Shown here in pieces: positions 5,693 through 14,579 of a DNA stretch of 37,522 nucleotides; within the stretch, counting starts at the first letter, position 1, and every line of letters begins with the position of its first letter. Origin of the DNA: a virus. A program made the translations under genes and the position numbers. The stretch spans positions 1 through 37,522 of IMG/VR virus record IMGVR_UViG_3300009094_000040; one strand, written 5' to 3'. The notes under the pieces were generated by a model that saw only the letters and a program-made list of their open reading frames with translations, did no database searches and had not been told where the DNA came from.

Positions 5693-7784
5693 TTCTCCGA
5701 GCCGTGCGCAACAGGCTCTTAGTTTTATAACCGGAAAAGGTCAGGTAGCGGAAGATAAGAAAACCGTAGCCTGGGTTAAAGATCAATACAAGCGTTGTAA
5801 GGCTCAGCGACTCAAAAAAGAACGTCAGTGGTATTTGAACCTGAGTTTTCTTTTGGGGCATCAGTACGTAGATTGGATTAAGACTTCTACTTCTGCCTCA
5901 GGTTTTAAGCTGTACGTACCTCCTGCTCCGCGTTGGCGAGTGCGTTTACAGATTAATATGATTCGCCCGATTATTCGTAAAGAGATTGCTAAATTAACCT
6001 CATCTAAACCTAATTGGACTGTCGTACCTAATACTACAGAAGATCAAGATGCAGTAGCGGCCCGAGTGGCAGAACAGATTTTTACTTCGATTTATGATGA
6101 GAAGAAGATCCAAAATAAATTAAAGAAAGCAGTCTTTTGGAGTTCTTCTTGTGGGGTCGGGTTTATCAAGTCCATTTGGGACCCGATGGCTATTTGTGGA
6201 TACGGCCAGTACGAATACCAGGGCGATATTGATTACCTAGTGGTAGACCCTTTTCATATTTTCGTACCTGATCTGTTAGAAGAGGAAATTGAAAATCAGT
6301 CCTACATTATCCATGCTCAGACACGTTCTGTAGAGTGGGTTAATTCTCGTTTTCCTGGATTGAAAGTTCAGCCTGATGTTAAGGCCGTTTCTTCTATTAT
6401 GGAAGAGGCTTTTCTTAATTTGACGGCAGCTAAAAATAGTGAGCCTGATGAAGTCTTATTGCTTGAAATGTGGATTAAGCCTGGGAAAGTTGCTCGTTTC
6501 CCGAAAGGTGCTTACCTTTTAATTGTGGGTGATAATCTGGCTCAGATTAGTAGGATGCCGATTGTTGATCCTAATTTGCCGCCAGAAATGGCGGCTATGG
6601 CGCCTCAGCAATCTGAGGTTGCGTATCCATATCACCATAAGAAGTACCCGTTCGTTAAAATTGATCACATTCCTACTGGTCAATTTTATCCTGCCTCGGT
6701 TATTGAGGATTTAGTTCCAGTACAGAGGGAACTTAATAGGACACGTTCTCAGATTGTTGAGAATAAGAACTTGATGGGCAAAATTAGTTATATCAGCCCG
6801 AAGGGTTCTATTGACCCTACGCGGATGACCTCTGAACCTGGACAAGTAATTGAGTTTAATCCGGGTCTTGGAGAGCCTAAAGCACAACAGCCTCCGGAGA
6901 TTCCTAGCTACGTAATTAATCATCTAGAACAGTTACGTATGGACTTTGATGATTTAAGTGCGCAGCATGAAGTTTCCCGAGGAAACGCTCCTGGAAGTGT
7001 GGTAGCGGCTACTGCTATTAGCACTCTTCAAGAACAGGATGATTCCCAACTTAGTACCACGATTGATAGTATTGAAATGGGAATGGAGAAGTTAGGATTT
7101 CTTACACTCTCCTACGTTGAGCAGTATTGGGATACTGAACGTTTAGTCAAGACCGTTGGTACTGACGCTTACTTTGACGCTCAGATGTTCCAAGGTTCAG
7201 CTATCCAAGGTAATAAGGACGTTCGAGTTGAGCAGGGTTCTGCTCTTTCGATTAGTAAATCTGCTCGTCAAGCCTTTATTACTGACTTAATGAACAACCA
7301 GCACATTCCGGCATTGGCTGGATTAGAGGTTCTCAATTTTCCGGGTATTGAGAAACTCTATGAGAACTTGGAAACTGATAAACGACAGGCTACTCGAGAA
7401 AACCTTAAAATGCAGCAGGGCATGTTAGAACCAATGACAGGTCCTGATGGGATGCCATTAATGGATCCGAATAGTGCTGACCCGATGACAGGTCAGCCTA
7501 CGCAGCCTATTATGGGATTGCCTGTTAATACGTTTGACAATCATGAGCTTCACATTGAAGTTCATAATCAGTTCCGTAAGACTCAACAATTTGAAATGCT
7601 CCCGCCAGAAGCACAGGCCGCTTTTGAAGACCACGTTACTCAACATCAAATGATGGTTCAAATGGCTATGATGCAACAGCAGGGAATTGCGCCCCCTGTA
7701 GACCAGGGTGGACAAGAAGTTAGTCAGCAACAAGCTCAGCAATATCCGCAAGACCCGATGCAACAGGTATTGCCTGGGATGTAA
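5664..7784 (+). CDS. portal protein
   Basis: A 706-aa portal, the dodecameric ring at one capsid vertex through which DNA enters and leaves. The N-terminal region has the basic helical start and the NMIRPIIRKEIAKLTSSKPNW stretch typical of podovirus portals. A central beta-rich wing follows. At about 430-500 lies the GxVVAATAIS...QDDSQLSTTIDS helix that lines the tunnel. The C-terminus is Gln/Met/Pro-rich. The length is close to that of the P22-type portal. The position between terminase and scaffold/capsid genes supports the call. The start could be ATG 5664 or 5667; AGGG lies just upstream. Confidence 0.9.
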   Translation: MMAADLSSVDSPSRAQQALSFITGKGQVAEDKKTVAWVKDQYKRCKAQRLKKERQWYLNLSFLLGHQYVDWIKTSTSASGFKLYVPPAPRWRVRLQINMIRPIIRKEIAKLTSSKPNWTVVPNTTEDQDAVAARVAEQIFTSIYDEKKIQNKLKKAVFWSSSCGVGFIKSIWDPMAICGYGQYEYQGDIDYLVVDPFHIFVPDLLEEEIENQSYIIHAQTRSVEWVNSRFPGLKVQPDVKAVSSIMEEAFLNLTAAKNSEPDEVLLLEMWIKPGKVARFPKGAYLLIVGDNLAQISRMPIVDPNLPPEMAAMAPQQSEVAYPYHHKKYPFVKIDHIPTGQFYPASVIEDLVPVQRELNRTRSQIVENKNLMGKISYISPKGSIDPTRMTSEPGQVIEFNPGLGEPKAQQPPEIPSYVINHLEQLRMDFDDLSAQHEVSRGNAPGSVVAATAISTLQEQDDSQLSTTIDSIEMGMEKLGFLTLSYVEQYWDTERLVKTVGTDAYFDAQMFQGSAIQGNKDVRVEQGSALSISKSARQAFITDLMNNQHIPALAGLEVLNFPGIEKLYENLETDKRQATRENLKMQQGMLEPMTGPDGMPLMDPNSADPMTGQPTQPIMGLPVNTFDNHELHIEVHNQFRKTQQFEMLPPEAQAAFEDHVTQHQMMVQMAMMQQQGIAPPVDQGGQEVSQQQAQQYPQDPMQQVLPGM

Positions 7785-7786
7785 TA

Positions 7787-8563
7787 ATGCCTTACAAATC
7801 AGATAAGCAGCGAGCCTGGATGCATATTCATGAGCCTGTGATTGCTGCTCGGTGGGATAAAGAATATGGAGGAAAACCAATGCCAGATGCTCGCTCAAAG
7901 ATTAAAAATGCAATGAAAAACGTTGGCCCAGGTAAGGGTCGTAGTCCTGGTGGCCCTCGTTCTCCTTTTAATTTACCTGGTCGTCGCGTTGGTCGCAATA
8001 TGACTCCTGGTGTTCCGAGGCGAGTTGGTTCTAATAGTAAGGGACCCTTACAGAACAATAAACCACCTTATATTCAACGTGATCCGTTGAATGACTACCA
8101 GGGGCATAATCTACCTCCTAAGAAGAATATTGCTCCAGGAGAGCCTGATCCTAATAGTGGTCCTCCGATTATTCCCGGAGTTGAGCCTGAGCCCCGTCCT
8201 AGGAATCAACCAGTTAAGGGGCGACTGAATACTCTTACGGATAAGAATAAGAAGAACAACCGTAAGGCTATGAAGCCTTTACTGCGTATGTATACTCGTG
8301 CATTACAGGGTAAGCAGTTTGGTGGTTACGTCTTTGGTGAGAATAAGGGTAATACTACGGCTGATTTCTTAAAGACTATTAAGCCGTACACTAAAGGCAC
8401 AGGAATGTATAAGATGTTCAACCAGCAGATTAACCCTAAGCCTAAGCGCGGCGGGGATGACACTCCGACTTCTAATCCTCCTCCTGAGCCTGAGGGTGCT
8501 AAGTTATCTGCTAGAATTGCCAAGGCGCGTCAAAGGGCTATGGCAAAGAAAGTACGTTCTTAA
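7787..8563 (+). CDS. hypothetical phage protein with MPYKSDKQR motif
   Basis: A 258-aa protein. The N-terminus (MPYKSDKQRAWMHIHEPVIA, then ARWDKEYGG) is a motif I have seen at the start of many unassigned phage ORFs near portal genes. Residues about 45-140 are Pro/Gly/Arg/Asn-rich and disordered, residues 145-205 are basic and helical, and the C-terminus is basic. The whole protein is strongly cationic and may contact DNA or the portal. It is the last gene before the scaffold promoter. The function is unknown. Confidence 0.6.
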   Translation: MPYKSDKQRAWMHIHEPVIAARWDKEYGGKPMPDARSKIKNAMKNVGPGKGRSPGGPRSPFNLPGRRVGRNMTPGVPRRVGSNSKGPLQNNKPPYIQRDPLNDYQGHNLPPKKNIAPGEPDPNSGPPIIPGVEPEPRPRNQPVKGRLNTLTDKNKKNNRKAMKPLLRMYTRALQGKQFGGYVFGENKGNTTADFLKTIKPYTKGTGMYKMFNQQINPKPKRGGDDTPTSNPPPEPEGAKLSARIAKARQRAMAKKVRS

Positions 8564-8569
8564 CCTGAC

Positions 8570-8599
8570 TTGACACGTTTATAGGTCAGGGTTTATCCT
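8570..8599 (+). promoter_or_regulatory. promoter of scaffold and capsid genes
   Basis: TTGACA (8570-8575), an 18-bp spacer and TATCCT (8594-8599). The intergenic gap 8564-8685 holds this promoter and a leader of about 80 nt. The predicted start (about 8606) coincides with the 13-bp element TCCTAGTGACTAA at 8607. A separate promoter here would give extra transcription of scaffold and capsid, which are needed in many copies. Confidence 0.58.
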
Positions 8600-8606
8600 A
8601 GAAGTG

Positions 8607-8619
8607 TCCTAGTGACTAA
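8607..8619 (+). repeat. 13-bp element, copy 1 (direct)
   Basis: TCCTAGTGACTAA lies at the predicted transcription start of the scaffold-capsid promoter. It is identical to 10728-10740, and 12 bp of it are the exact reverse complement of 9487-9498. Each copy is also nearly palindromic around TAGT-S-ACTA. Confidence 0.7.
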
Positions 8620-8685
8620 GGCAGCGGTACAGTCCTAATAAGGGCCAAGGCCAAAGTACGGTCTACCGAGTAGAAAGTTTTTTAA

Positions 8686-9489
8686 ATGTCTAACATGATT
8701 CCCGAGCCCCAAGGCCAACCGGGTACAGGGCAGGAAAATGCAGGTCAAGAATCTCATCCTCCTTATTGGAATGAGCTTCAAGAATTGCCAGAGGCAATGC
8801 GGCCTGTTGTTGAGCCGACATTTAAAAAATGGGAACAACAGGTTAATCAGCGGTTCCAACAGCAAGCTCAGCAGTATCAGCGTTACCAGCCTTATGAGCA
8901 GATCATTAATCAGTATCAGCCTAATGACGTTCAAATGGCTATTCAGCTTGCTACCCAACTGCGTGATAATCCTGAGGAAATCCTTAAGCAGTTAGCAGCC
9001 TCATTAGATTACGATATTGGTGAGGATGACGTTGATCCGGATGAATATATGCCGGATGGAAATAACGCGGAATTAACTGCTATGAGGCAGGCTATTTCTG
9101 ATTTAAGTGAACGTATTGAAAATGATACGCAGACTCGAAGTCAGGAAGCCGAAGAAACAGAAATCTGGAATACTTTAACAGCGGTAGACGAGGAAATGTC
9201 CTCGGAGTATGGCCCAATGGATATGGAAATTGTTCTTACTAGGGCAGCTACTTATCCAGATCAGGGCCTAGAGAGTGCATTAACCTGGTATTATGAGAAT
9301 GTTGCTCGGCCTTCTAATGGAGGTCAACAGGTTAACGGTGCGCCAACTACTCCAACTGCGCCTCAGCCATTAGGTGCTGGCGGAGGTCTGCCGAGTGAAC
9401 AGGGCGACTTACAGAAGATTTATTCTGATAAGAAAGCTCGACAGTCAATGGTTGAGCAGTTATTAAATTCTGCCAATCAACAGCAGTAG
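8686..9489 (+). CDS. capsid scaffolding protein
   Basis: A 267-aa protein that would template prohead assembly and leave before or during packaging. It is Gln/Glu-rich and mostly helical with coiled-coil propensity (about 45-80 and 118-150), and a flexible Pro/Gly segment (about 205-240) is followed by a charged C-terminal helix (SDKKARQSMVEQLLNSA). In P22-like phages the C-terminal helix binds coat protein. The acidic, low-aromatic composition and the position directly before the capsid gene support the call. There is no strong Shine-Dalgarno before ATG 8686. Confidence 0.75.
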   Translation: MSNMIPEPQGQPGTGQENAGQESHPPYWNELQELPEAMRPVVEPTFKKWEQQVNQRFQQQAQQYQRYQPYEQIINQYQPNDVQMAIQLATQLRDNPEEILKQLAASLDYDIGEDDVDPDEYMPDGNNAELTAMRQAISDLSERIENDTQTRSQEAEETEIWNTLTAVDEEMSSEYGPMDMEIVLTRAATYPDQGLESALTWYYENVARPSNGGQQVNGAPTTPTAPQPLGAGGGLPSEQGDLQKIYSDKKARQSMVEQLLNSANQQQ

Positions 9490-9498
9490 TCACTAGGA
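9487..9498 (-). repeat. 12-bp element, copy 2 (inverted), containing the capsid SD
   Basis: On the + strand this reads TAGTCACTAGGA, the reverse complement of the elements at 8607 and 10728. Its last bases form the AGGAG Shine-Dalgarno of the capsid gene (ATG 9506). Pairing in RNA with copy 1 or copy 3 would hide the capsid ribosome-binding site. Confidence 0.7.
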
Positions 9499-9505
9499 GT
9501 TTAAA

Positions 9506-10720
9506 ATGCCAGCGAGTTTAGCAACCGTAAACGCGCTGCTCAAAGAAATCTATCAGGGTTCTCTCCGAGAGCAGCTGCAAAGTGAAGTTATTGGATATAA
9601 GCGTATTGAGAGTACCAACCGTGGTGTTTCTCAAGACGTTGGTGGTAAATATGTGACTTTCCCCCTCCGTGTTCGTCGTAATCACGGTCAGGGTTATAGG
9701 CAGGAAAATGAGCAGCTTCCTGCGGCTGGTCAGCAGGGTTATGCGTCCGTTCGTATTCCATTGAAGTATGGTTATGGACGAGTCCGTTTAACTGGTCAGC
9801 TTATGAAATTAGCGGAAACCAATCCTCAATCCTTCGCTAATGCGATGGAAAAGGAAATGGACGGTCTTAAGGATGACACCGCTAAGGACTGCGCTCGAAT
9901 TTTCTACGGTAACGCGACTGGTCAATTAGCTGTTGTTACGGCTGATGGTGCTAACACCGTTACCGTTTCTAATATCCAGTATCTTGAACTGGATATGATG
10001 ATCGACGTTATTACGCCGGGTACTGGTGCTGTTAAGTTCAGCAACCGTAAGATTACTGCTATTGTGCCGGGTACTTTCCCGGCTGGTACGGTTACTTATG
10101 ATGGTGCTGACGGTACGGCAGTGGCTAACGACGTTATTGTGCGTACTGGTTCCGGTACTGTTTCGGCTGGAGTTTTCCGTGAGCCGAACGGTTTAGGAAG
10201 CATTATTGCTTCTACTGGTGCTCTTTATAACGTTGACCCTGCTACTGAGCCTAAATGGGCTTCGATTATTGACACAAATGGTGGCTCTAACCGCTCACTG
10301 ACTGAGGAAATGTGGATTAAGGCTTGCGACAACACTCGTATTAATGGCGGCAAGGTGTCCGTTATTTTTGCGAGTCTTGGTGTTCGTCGAGCTTATTTCT
10401 CATTACTTAAGGCGCAGCGTCAATTTGTTAAGGCTCAGACGTTCGAGGGTGGTTTCCAGGGATTAGCTTTCGCCGCTGGTGGAGGAGATATTCCTGTAGT
10501 GGAAGATGTTGATTGCCCGCCGAACACTTCATTTGGTTTACAGGAGAGCAACTTTACTGTTTACCGTGAGGCTGAGTGGGAATTTGCGGACGACGATAAT
10601 TCCGTTCTCAAATGGGTTACCGACTTCGACGCTTGGGAAGCAATTCTCCGTCGTTATTGGGAGCTTGGTATTGATCGGCGTAACTCTCACTTTAAGGTTG
10701 GCGACATCACTGAGACGTGA
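9506..10720 (+). CDS. major capsid protein
   Basis: A 404-aa shell protein, probably of the HK97 fold. The N-terminal helix (residues 1-30), the E-loop-like basic stretch (about 48-85), a helix with KEMDGLKDDTAKDCARIFYG (about 115-135), a beta-rich central insert (about 140-230, repeated GTGTV-type motifs) and a C-terminal P-domain-like part are in the expected order. A good Shine-Dalgarno (AGGAG) precedes ATG 9506. Position after the scaffold, a separate promoter upstream and a strong hairpin downstream all fit a highly expressed coat gene. Confidence 0.88.
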   Translation: MPASLATVNALLKEIYQGSLREQLQSEVIGYKRIESTNRGVSQDVGGKYVTFPLRVRRNHGQGYRQENEQLPAAGQQGYASVRIPLKYGYGRVRLTGQLMKLAETNPQSFANAMEKEMDGLKDDTAKDCARIFYGNATGQLAVVTADGANTVTVSNIQYLELDMMIDVITPGTGAVKFSNRKITAIVPGTFPAGTVTYDGADGTAVANDVIVRTGSGTVSAGVFREPNGLGSIIASTGALYNVDPATEPKWASIIDTNGGSNRSLTEEMWIKACDNTRINGGKVSVIFASLGVRRAYFSLLKAQRQFVKAQTFEGGFQGLAFAAGGGDIPVVEDVDCPPNTSFGLQESNFTVYREAEWEFADDDNSVLKWVTDFDAWEAILRRYWELGIDRRNSHFKVGDITET

Positions 10721-10727
10721 TTCGTAA

Positions 10728-10740
10728 TCCTAGTGACTAA
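10728..10740 (+). repeat. 13-bp element, copy 3 (direct)
   Basis: TCCTAGTGACTAA, identical to 8607-8619, lies 7 bp after the capsid stop and directly before the hairpin at 10741. It is complementary to the capsid Shine-Dalgarno region at 9487-9498. Confidence 0.7.
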
Positions 10741-10779
10741 CGAGAGGGCCGGTTCCATTATGGGGGCCGGCCTTTCTCG
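10741..10779 (+). terminator. strong intergenic hairpin after the capsid gene
   Basis: CGAGAGGGCCGG (10741-10752) pairs with CCGGCCTTTCTCG (10767-10779) with one bulged T and a G-T pair, around a 14-nt loop. The U-tract is weak (TTTCTC falls within the stem), so it may be a partial terminator or an mRNA-stabilising stem. Either would set a high capsid level relative to the downstream head-tail genes. Confidence 0.5.
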
Positions 10780-10791
10780 GAGGGATATGAA

Positions 10792-11439
10792 ATGACTAAC
10801 GCTGATCTAGAACGACTTTACTACCTGACGCAATTAGGTTTAAGTTCGTCTGGATTATCTATCCAGGATTTACAAGCACTTTTCTATGCTCAGCAAACAT
10901 TTGGAATTGCATCTAATAGACGCTTTGCTACCGGTTTATATTATGGCGTAGATGCAACGGGTGGTAACTCAACAAAAGTTCCCACTCTTAATGAGTTGGA
11001 TCTTTTTCCGTTTGTTGTTGGAGAACGTCAAGCATTTGATCAGATTGCTTGTGCTTGCACTATTCTTCAAGCGACTTCTGTTTACCGTTTAGGTCTTTAT
11101 AATTCCGACTCAGGTGGTAAACCTAGTACGCTTTTAGTTGATGCGGGTACGGTGGACTGTTCTACTACTGGCTCTAAGACACTTCCAATTACTCAGACGT
11201 TAAATCCAGGTCTTTATTGGTTAGCTGGTTGTGCTCAAGTTGCTGCTGGAACTATGGAACTACGTGGTTATGCAGCAGGTTGGACACCCTATGTTGCTTT
11301 AGATGATCCTTCTAGGGTTACATCTGGATCAGGTTATATTCAGGCAGGAGTGACAGGCGCTTTACCTGGTACGTTTACTTTCTCTGCTAATAACTTGTAT
11401 TCAGGTGCTTTGCCACGACTTTTGTTAAGGGCGACTTAA
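10792..11439 (+). CDS. hypothetical virion protein, beta-rich
   Basis: A 215-aa protein. The N-terminal 35 residues are helical (ADLERLYYLTQLGLSSSG), and the rest is rich in Gly/Thr/Ser with alternating hydrophobics as in jelly-roll or fibre domains. The N-terminal helix could anchor it to the capsid, and the beta domain could be displayed as a decoration or fibre. It lies directly after the capsid gene, with a clear GGAGGG ribosome site. Cys at about 85, 87, 119 and 150 do not form a clear motif. Role inferred from position only. Confidence 0.55.
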   Translation: MTNADLERLYYLTQLGLSSSGLSIQDLQALFYAQQTFGIASNRRFATGLYYGVDATGGNSTKVPTLNELDLFPFVVGERQAFDQIACACTILQATSVYRLGLYNSDSGGKPSTLLVDAGTVDCSTTGSKTLPITQTLNPGLYWLAGCAQVAAGTMELRGYAAGWTPYVALDDPSRVTSGSGYIQAGVTGALPGTFTFSANNLYSGALPRLLLRAT

Positions 11440-11906
11440 TGTCTAATCGTCAATTAGCCTTTAATAAGGCTCTTATTTTAGCTCCATTGACTGACGGTAA
11501 TGCTGTCAATGAGAGGACTGTTCATATTGTTGAGGCTATTCGCGCTTATAATCCTCGATTGGACGTTAAGTGGATTCCTGCTGATAAGAGGCTTCCGGGG
11601 GAACCACAATTCGCGGTCGTTGAAAGGGTGCATGGAAAAGAATACATAATTTTCCACGTTCAAGATGAATCCCAATTTGATGGACGAATCCTCGAACAGA
11701 TTATTAAAGCGGATACGTCGCGCAACGATGTTCTCACCGATGTTGATGCGCACAATGAAGCCCTTAAACTCATGCATAAGAAAGCGCAACAAGAGCAAAT
11801 GGCCGAGGCGACTGACATAGCTAAACATGTCATCGCTTCTCCTCTGAATAAATACCGTGTCAATAAGGATACTGTGATTAGGGACTACGGGAATAGGTTG
11901 CGATGA
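11439..11906 (+). CDS. hypothetical protein in head-tail module
   Basis: A 155-aa protein of mixed alpha/beta type. Residues about 40-75 look beta-rich (FAVVERVHGKEYIIFHV), followed by a charged helix (about 100-125, LKLMHKKAQQEQMAEA). It is joined to its neighbours by TAATG and ATGA overlaps. It may be a small capsid or neck component. No family is recognised. Confidence 0.55.
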   Translation: MSNRQLAFNKALILAPLTDGNAVNERTVHIVEAIRAYNPRLDVKWIPADKRLPGEPQFAVVERVHGKEYIIFHVQDESQFDGRILEQIIKADTSRNDVLTDVDAHNEALKLMHKKAQQEQMAEATDIAKHVIASPLNKYRVNKDTVIRDYGNRLR

Positions 11907-12568
11907 GAACTTTAGACGTTGCTACTCGGGTCAAGCGCCAATTCGGTGATGAGTCAGGATCACAGATTACTGACGCTGTTATTCTTGACTGGATTAATGA
12001 CGCCCAAAGGGAAATTGTTAATCGCAACAAAGAAATTTTGCAGAAAAAAGCTACTATGGCTACGGTTAATGGTACGGCTAACTATGCTTTACCTACAGAA
12101 ATTATCCGTCTCCATCGGGTAGCGTATAAAGGAATTGCTCTTAATCCTATTTCGATCCAAGCCGCAGAGCAAGATTACCCTGACAAAGATTTAACCCCTA
12201 TTCCTACTGGTACGCCGCTTGAATACTGGTTCTTTAATAACGAAATTAATTTACGTCCTGCACCTGCAACAAGTAGCGCAGCAGATTTAACGCTTTACTA
12301 CGAGCGTTATCCTACGGACGCTTCTGCAATTGCTGGTACTGACCCTACAGGGACAATCGACTTACCCCTTCAATATCATCAGAGGGTGGTAGAATATTGC
12401 ATAGCTCAGGCAGCAGAATTAGATGATAATGATAGTCGTTACGCTACTAAAATGGCTCAGTTTAATAGTAGCCTAGATGATGCACAGTCAGATTCTTTTA
12501 TCCGAAATCAGAACGTGTATCCGTCAATTCAAATAGCAGAAGAAGATTCGAGCTATTATGCCACCTAG
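11903..12568 (+). CDS. head-tail adaptor protein
   Basis: A 221-aa protein with the usual layout of podovirus adaptors that bind under the portal. An N-terminal helical bundle (ITDAVILDWINDAQREIVNR, about 22-41) is followed by a beta segment beginning ANYALPTEIIRLHRVAYKG, then NEINLRPAP and LTLYYERYP, and a C-terminal helical part with YCIAQAAELDD. This resembles adaptor families of the P22 gp4/T7 gp11 role. It starts in an ATGA overlap with the previous gene and overlaps the nozzle gene by 11 bp. Confidence 0.72.
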   Translation: MRTLDVATRVKRQFGDESGSQITDAVILDWINDAQREIVNRNKEILQKKATMATVNGTANYALPTEIIRLHRVAYKGIALNPISIQAAEQDYPDKDLTPIPTGTPLEYWFFNNEINLRPAPATSSAADLTLYYERYPTDASAIAGTDPTGTIDLPLQYHQRVVEYCIAQAAELDDNDSRYATKMAQFNSSLDDAQSDSFIRNQNVYPSIQIAEEDSSYYAT

Positions 12569-14219
12569 CGATAAGATCAGTCGTTACGTTGGTCCTTGGC
12601 CGGATGGATTAATTACTCGGCACGAGGGTAGTTATGACGTTGCTGAATCCTTCGTGGGTGACATTATTAATTTGGACGTGACAGATTATGGTGTCTTGAT
12701 ACAACGTCCGGGTTTTGTTCGTTTTCATGATGCTTGGGCTGATGGTTGGCCTGGTAGTTTCACCAACTTTGGAACATTTCGGTTATTAGGCTCTCATCCC
12801 TCGGCAATTAATGGTAACCTTCGACTGTACGTTTCAATTTTAAAACAGGTTACAGGAACTTGGCGGGAGCGAGTTTATTACACGGATGATCCGACGACTG
12901 GTTCTCCGACTCAATTATTTGAGAACGATCACGGAGCTTCAAAACCTGCGGATAATAAATTAATTAATTCAGTTGTTTTGTACAACGGAGAACTTTTCTT
13001 TATCCGTCGTGGTGCTGCTAGCGCAGGTACTTTTCAGAATAATATTTCTATGGATAATGGAGATACTACAGGAGCTACTGCGAATGCTTTAACTCTTGTA
13101 CAATCTCAATTTGGATACTATTCCTTCGTAATGCAGGATCGTGTGTTTGTAGTAGATTTGAATGGTTCTAAAGTGAATTATTCAAAGGCTACTGCTCCGC
13201 GAAACTGGACTGCTCCTGATGGTGGATTTTTTAGTGTTAATCCTTTAGATGCGCAACAGGTTACAGCTGTTATTGCTTTAGAAGATATTGTCTACATTTT
13301 TAAAGAGGATTCCACCTGGGCCTTCACTTTTAATACTGACCCAGCAGTGGACGGTATTCTTCGCCAGGTCAATAAACAGTTTGGTGCTCTTGATGCTACA
13401 AATAAGGGTAGTGACATTTATGTTGTTAATCGTCAGGGTATTTATCGGTTTATTGATGGTGAGTTCCTCAGTATTGCAGAGAACATTCGAACGATTATTG
13501 ACTCTCCTGACTCTTGGGGCGAGAGCGTTAGTATCACCATCGTCGCTAATCGTCTCATCTTAGGTGGATTTTTCGAGTCAGGGAGTTATACTTCTCTTTG
13601 TATGAATCTTAATACAGGAGCCTGGACTAAATACGATCCTTCGGATAGCTTCATTAGTGCTAATAGTAAACGATCTTTTGCTGTTTCCTCTAGTTCGGGT
13701 ACTGCTTGGCAGGTATGGGGTGATACTCCAAGTGCGGTAGTGGATGGTGTTCTGAATTCAGGTGGCGGATATTTCTCCATGATGCGTATTGGTGGAGATA
13801 TCAACAATCCGGATGGAAAATGTAAGGATCAAGACCGCTCCGGTAACTTTTTAGTTCCTCGTTATATGATGGTAACAGTACCATTAGCTATGGATGATGC
13901 TACGCGATGGAAAAAACTTTACAGGTGGCGTTATGATTTACAGCATGTGGATGCGGATAACCTGGATGCAAAACCAACTTTCTCGATTAGAGAAGGCGAT
14001 CCATCGGTCGTTGATGCCAGTCAACTTATTACTAATTACGCTGATTTTTATACTGATTTTTTCGATAGCGTTGTGACGAAACAACAGCGTTTTCGAGTTA
14101 TTCAATTTGGTATCGATAAAGCTGAAACGGCTACGGGTTCCGGAATTACGGATCAAGTTACTTTCCGTGTTCGTGGTTTAACTATGGATTATAGCATCCG
14201 TGGTCTTATTCGGACTTGA
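12558..14219 (+). CDS. tail nozzle / packaged-DNA stabilisation protein
   Basis: A 553-aa protein, predicted almost wholly beta with repeated blade-like units (for example VVLYNGELFFIRR, FVMQDRVFVVDLNG, IVYIFKEDSTWAF, DIYVVNRQGIYRF, VANRLILGGFF). This is the pattern of the beta-propeller nozzle proteins of podoviruses (T7 gp12/P22 gp10 role), which attach below the adaptor and close the DNA exit channel. The position right after the adaptor supports it. The call is by fold pattern and context. Confidence 0.78.
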   Translation: MPPSDKISRYVGPWPDGLITRHEGSYDVAESFVGDIINLDVTDYGVLIQRPGFVRFHDAWADGWPGSFTNFGTFRLLGSHPSAINGNLRLYVSILKQVTGTWRERVYYTDDPTTGSPTQLFENDHGASKPADNKLINSVVLYNGELFFIRRGAASAGTFQNNISMDNGDTTGATANALTLVQSQFGYYSFVMQDRVFVVDLNGSKVNYSKATAPRNWTAPDGGFFSVNPLDAQQVTAVIALEDIVYIFKEDSTWAFTFNTDPAVDGILRQVNKQFGALDATNKGSDIYVVNRQGIYRFIDGEFLSIAENIRTIIDSPDSWGESVSITIVANRLILGGFFESGSYTSLCMNLNTGAWTKYDPSDSFISANSKRSFAVSSSSGTAWQVWGDTPSAVVDGVLNSGGGYFSMMRIGGDINNPDGKCKDQDRSGNFLVPRYMMVTVPLAMDDATRWKKLYRWRYDLQHVDADNLDAKPTFSIREGDPSVVDASQLITNYADFYTDFFDSVVTKQQRFRVIQFGIDKAETATGSGITDQVTFRVRGLTMDYSIRGLIRT

Positions 14220-14240
14220 CAGATAGATTAGGATAAGAAT

Positions 14241-14579
14241 ATGAAGGGTCAAGAACGGGAGCGTAGCTTCTTAAACGGTAATAGAGTTTACCGTGGAACT
14301 AGCCATGCTCCTGATTCGGGACGTAAAGACCCGACTGGCTATATCCAACGAGGAATTAAAAAAGAACAGAGTGATAGTCGTTCAGGATTAGCCGCAGCAG
14401 CATTAAATCTTAGAGATCGAATTAACGGTAATCAACAGCAAAGTATGCCTCCTCCTGTTATTCCACAGCCTCTAGTTCCTGTAGGTCCTGGATTAATGAA
14501 GGATCGTAGAGGGAGAATTTATAATGCCGGAAATCAAGCGCAAGCCCCGCAAGCCGCCCAAGAACCCAGGCCCGCCTAA
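14241..14579 (+). CDS. small basic Pro/Gln-rich protein
   Basis: A 112-aa hydrophilic, mostly disordered protein. The N-terminal half is charged and basic, a short helix lies at about 48-63 (SGLAAAALNLRDRING), and the C-terminus is Pro/Gln/Ala-rich. AGGAT precedes ATG 14241. It is the first of a series of basic proteins before the large internal virion protein and may be packaged with DNA. Its 3' end overlaps the next gene by 56 bp. Confidence 0.58.
   Translation: MKGQERERSFLNGNRVYRGTSHAPDSGRKDPTGYIQRGIKKEQSDSRSGLAAAALNLRDRINGNQQQSMPPPVIPQPLVPVGPGLMKDRRGRIYNAGNQAQAPQAAQEPRPA

Noticed and set aside
14216-14245. TTGACA-N18-TATGAA promoter before the 14241 gene
   Set aside because: The -35 is part of the preceding stop region and the predicted start would fall inside the next coding sequence, so chance is likely.
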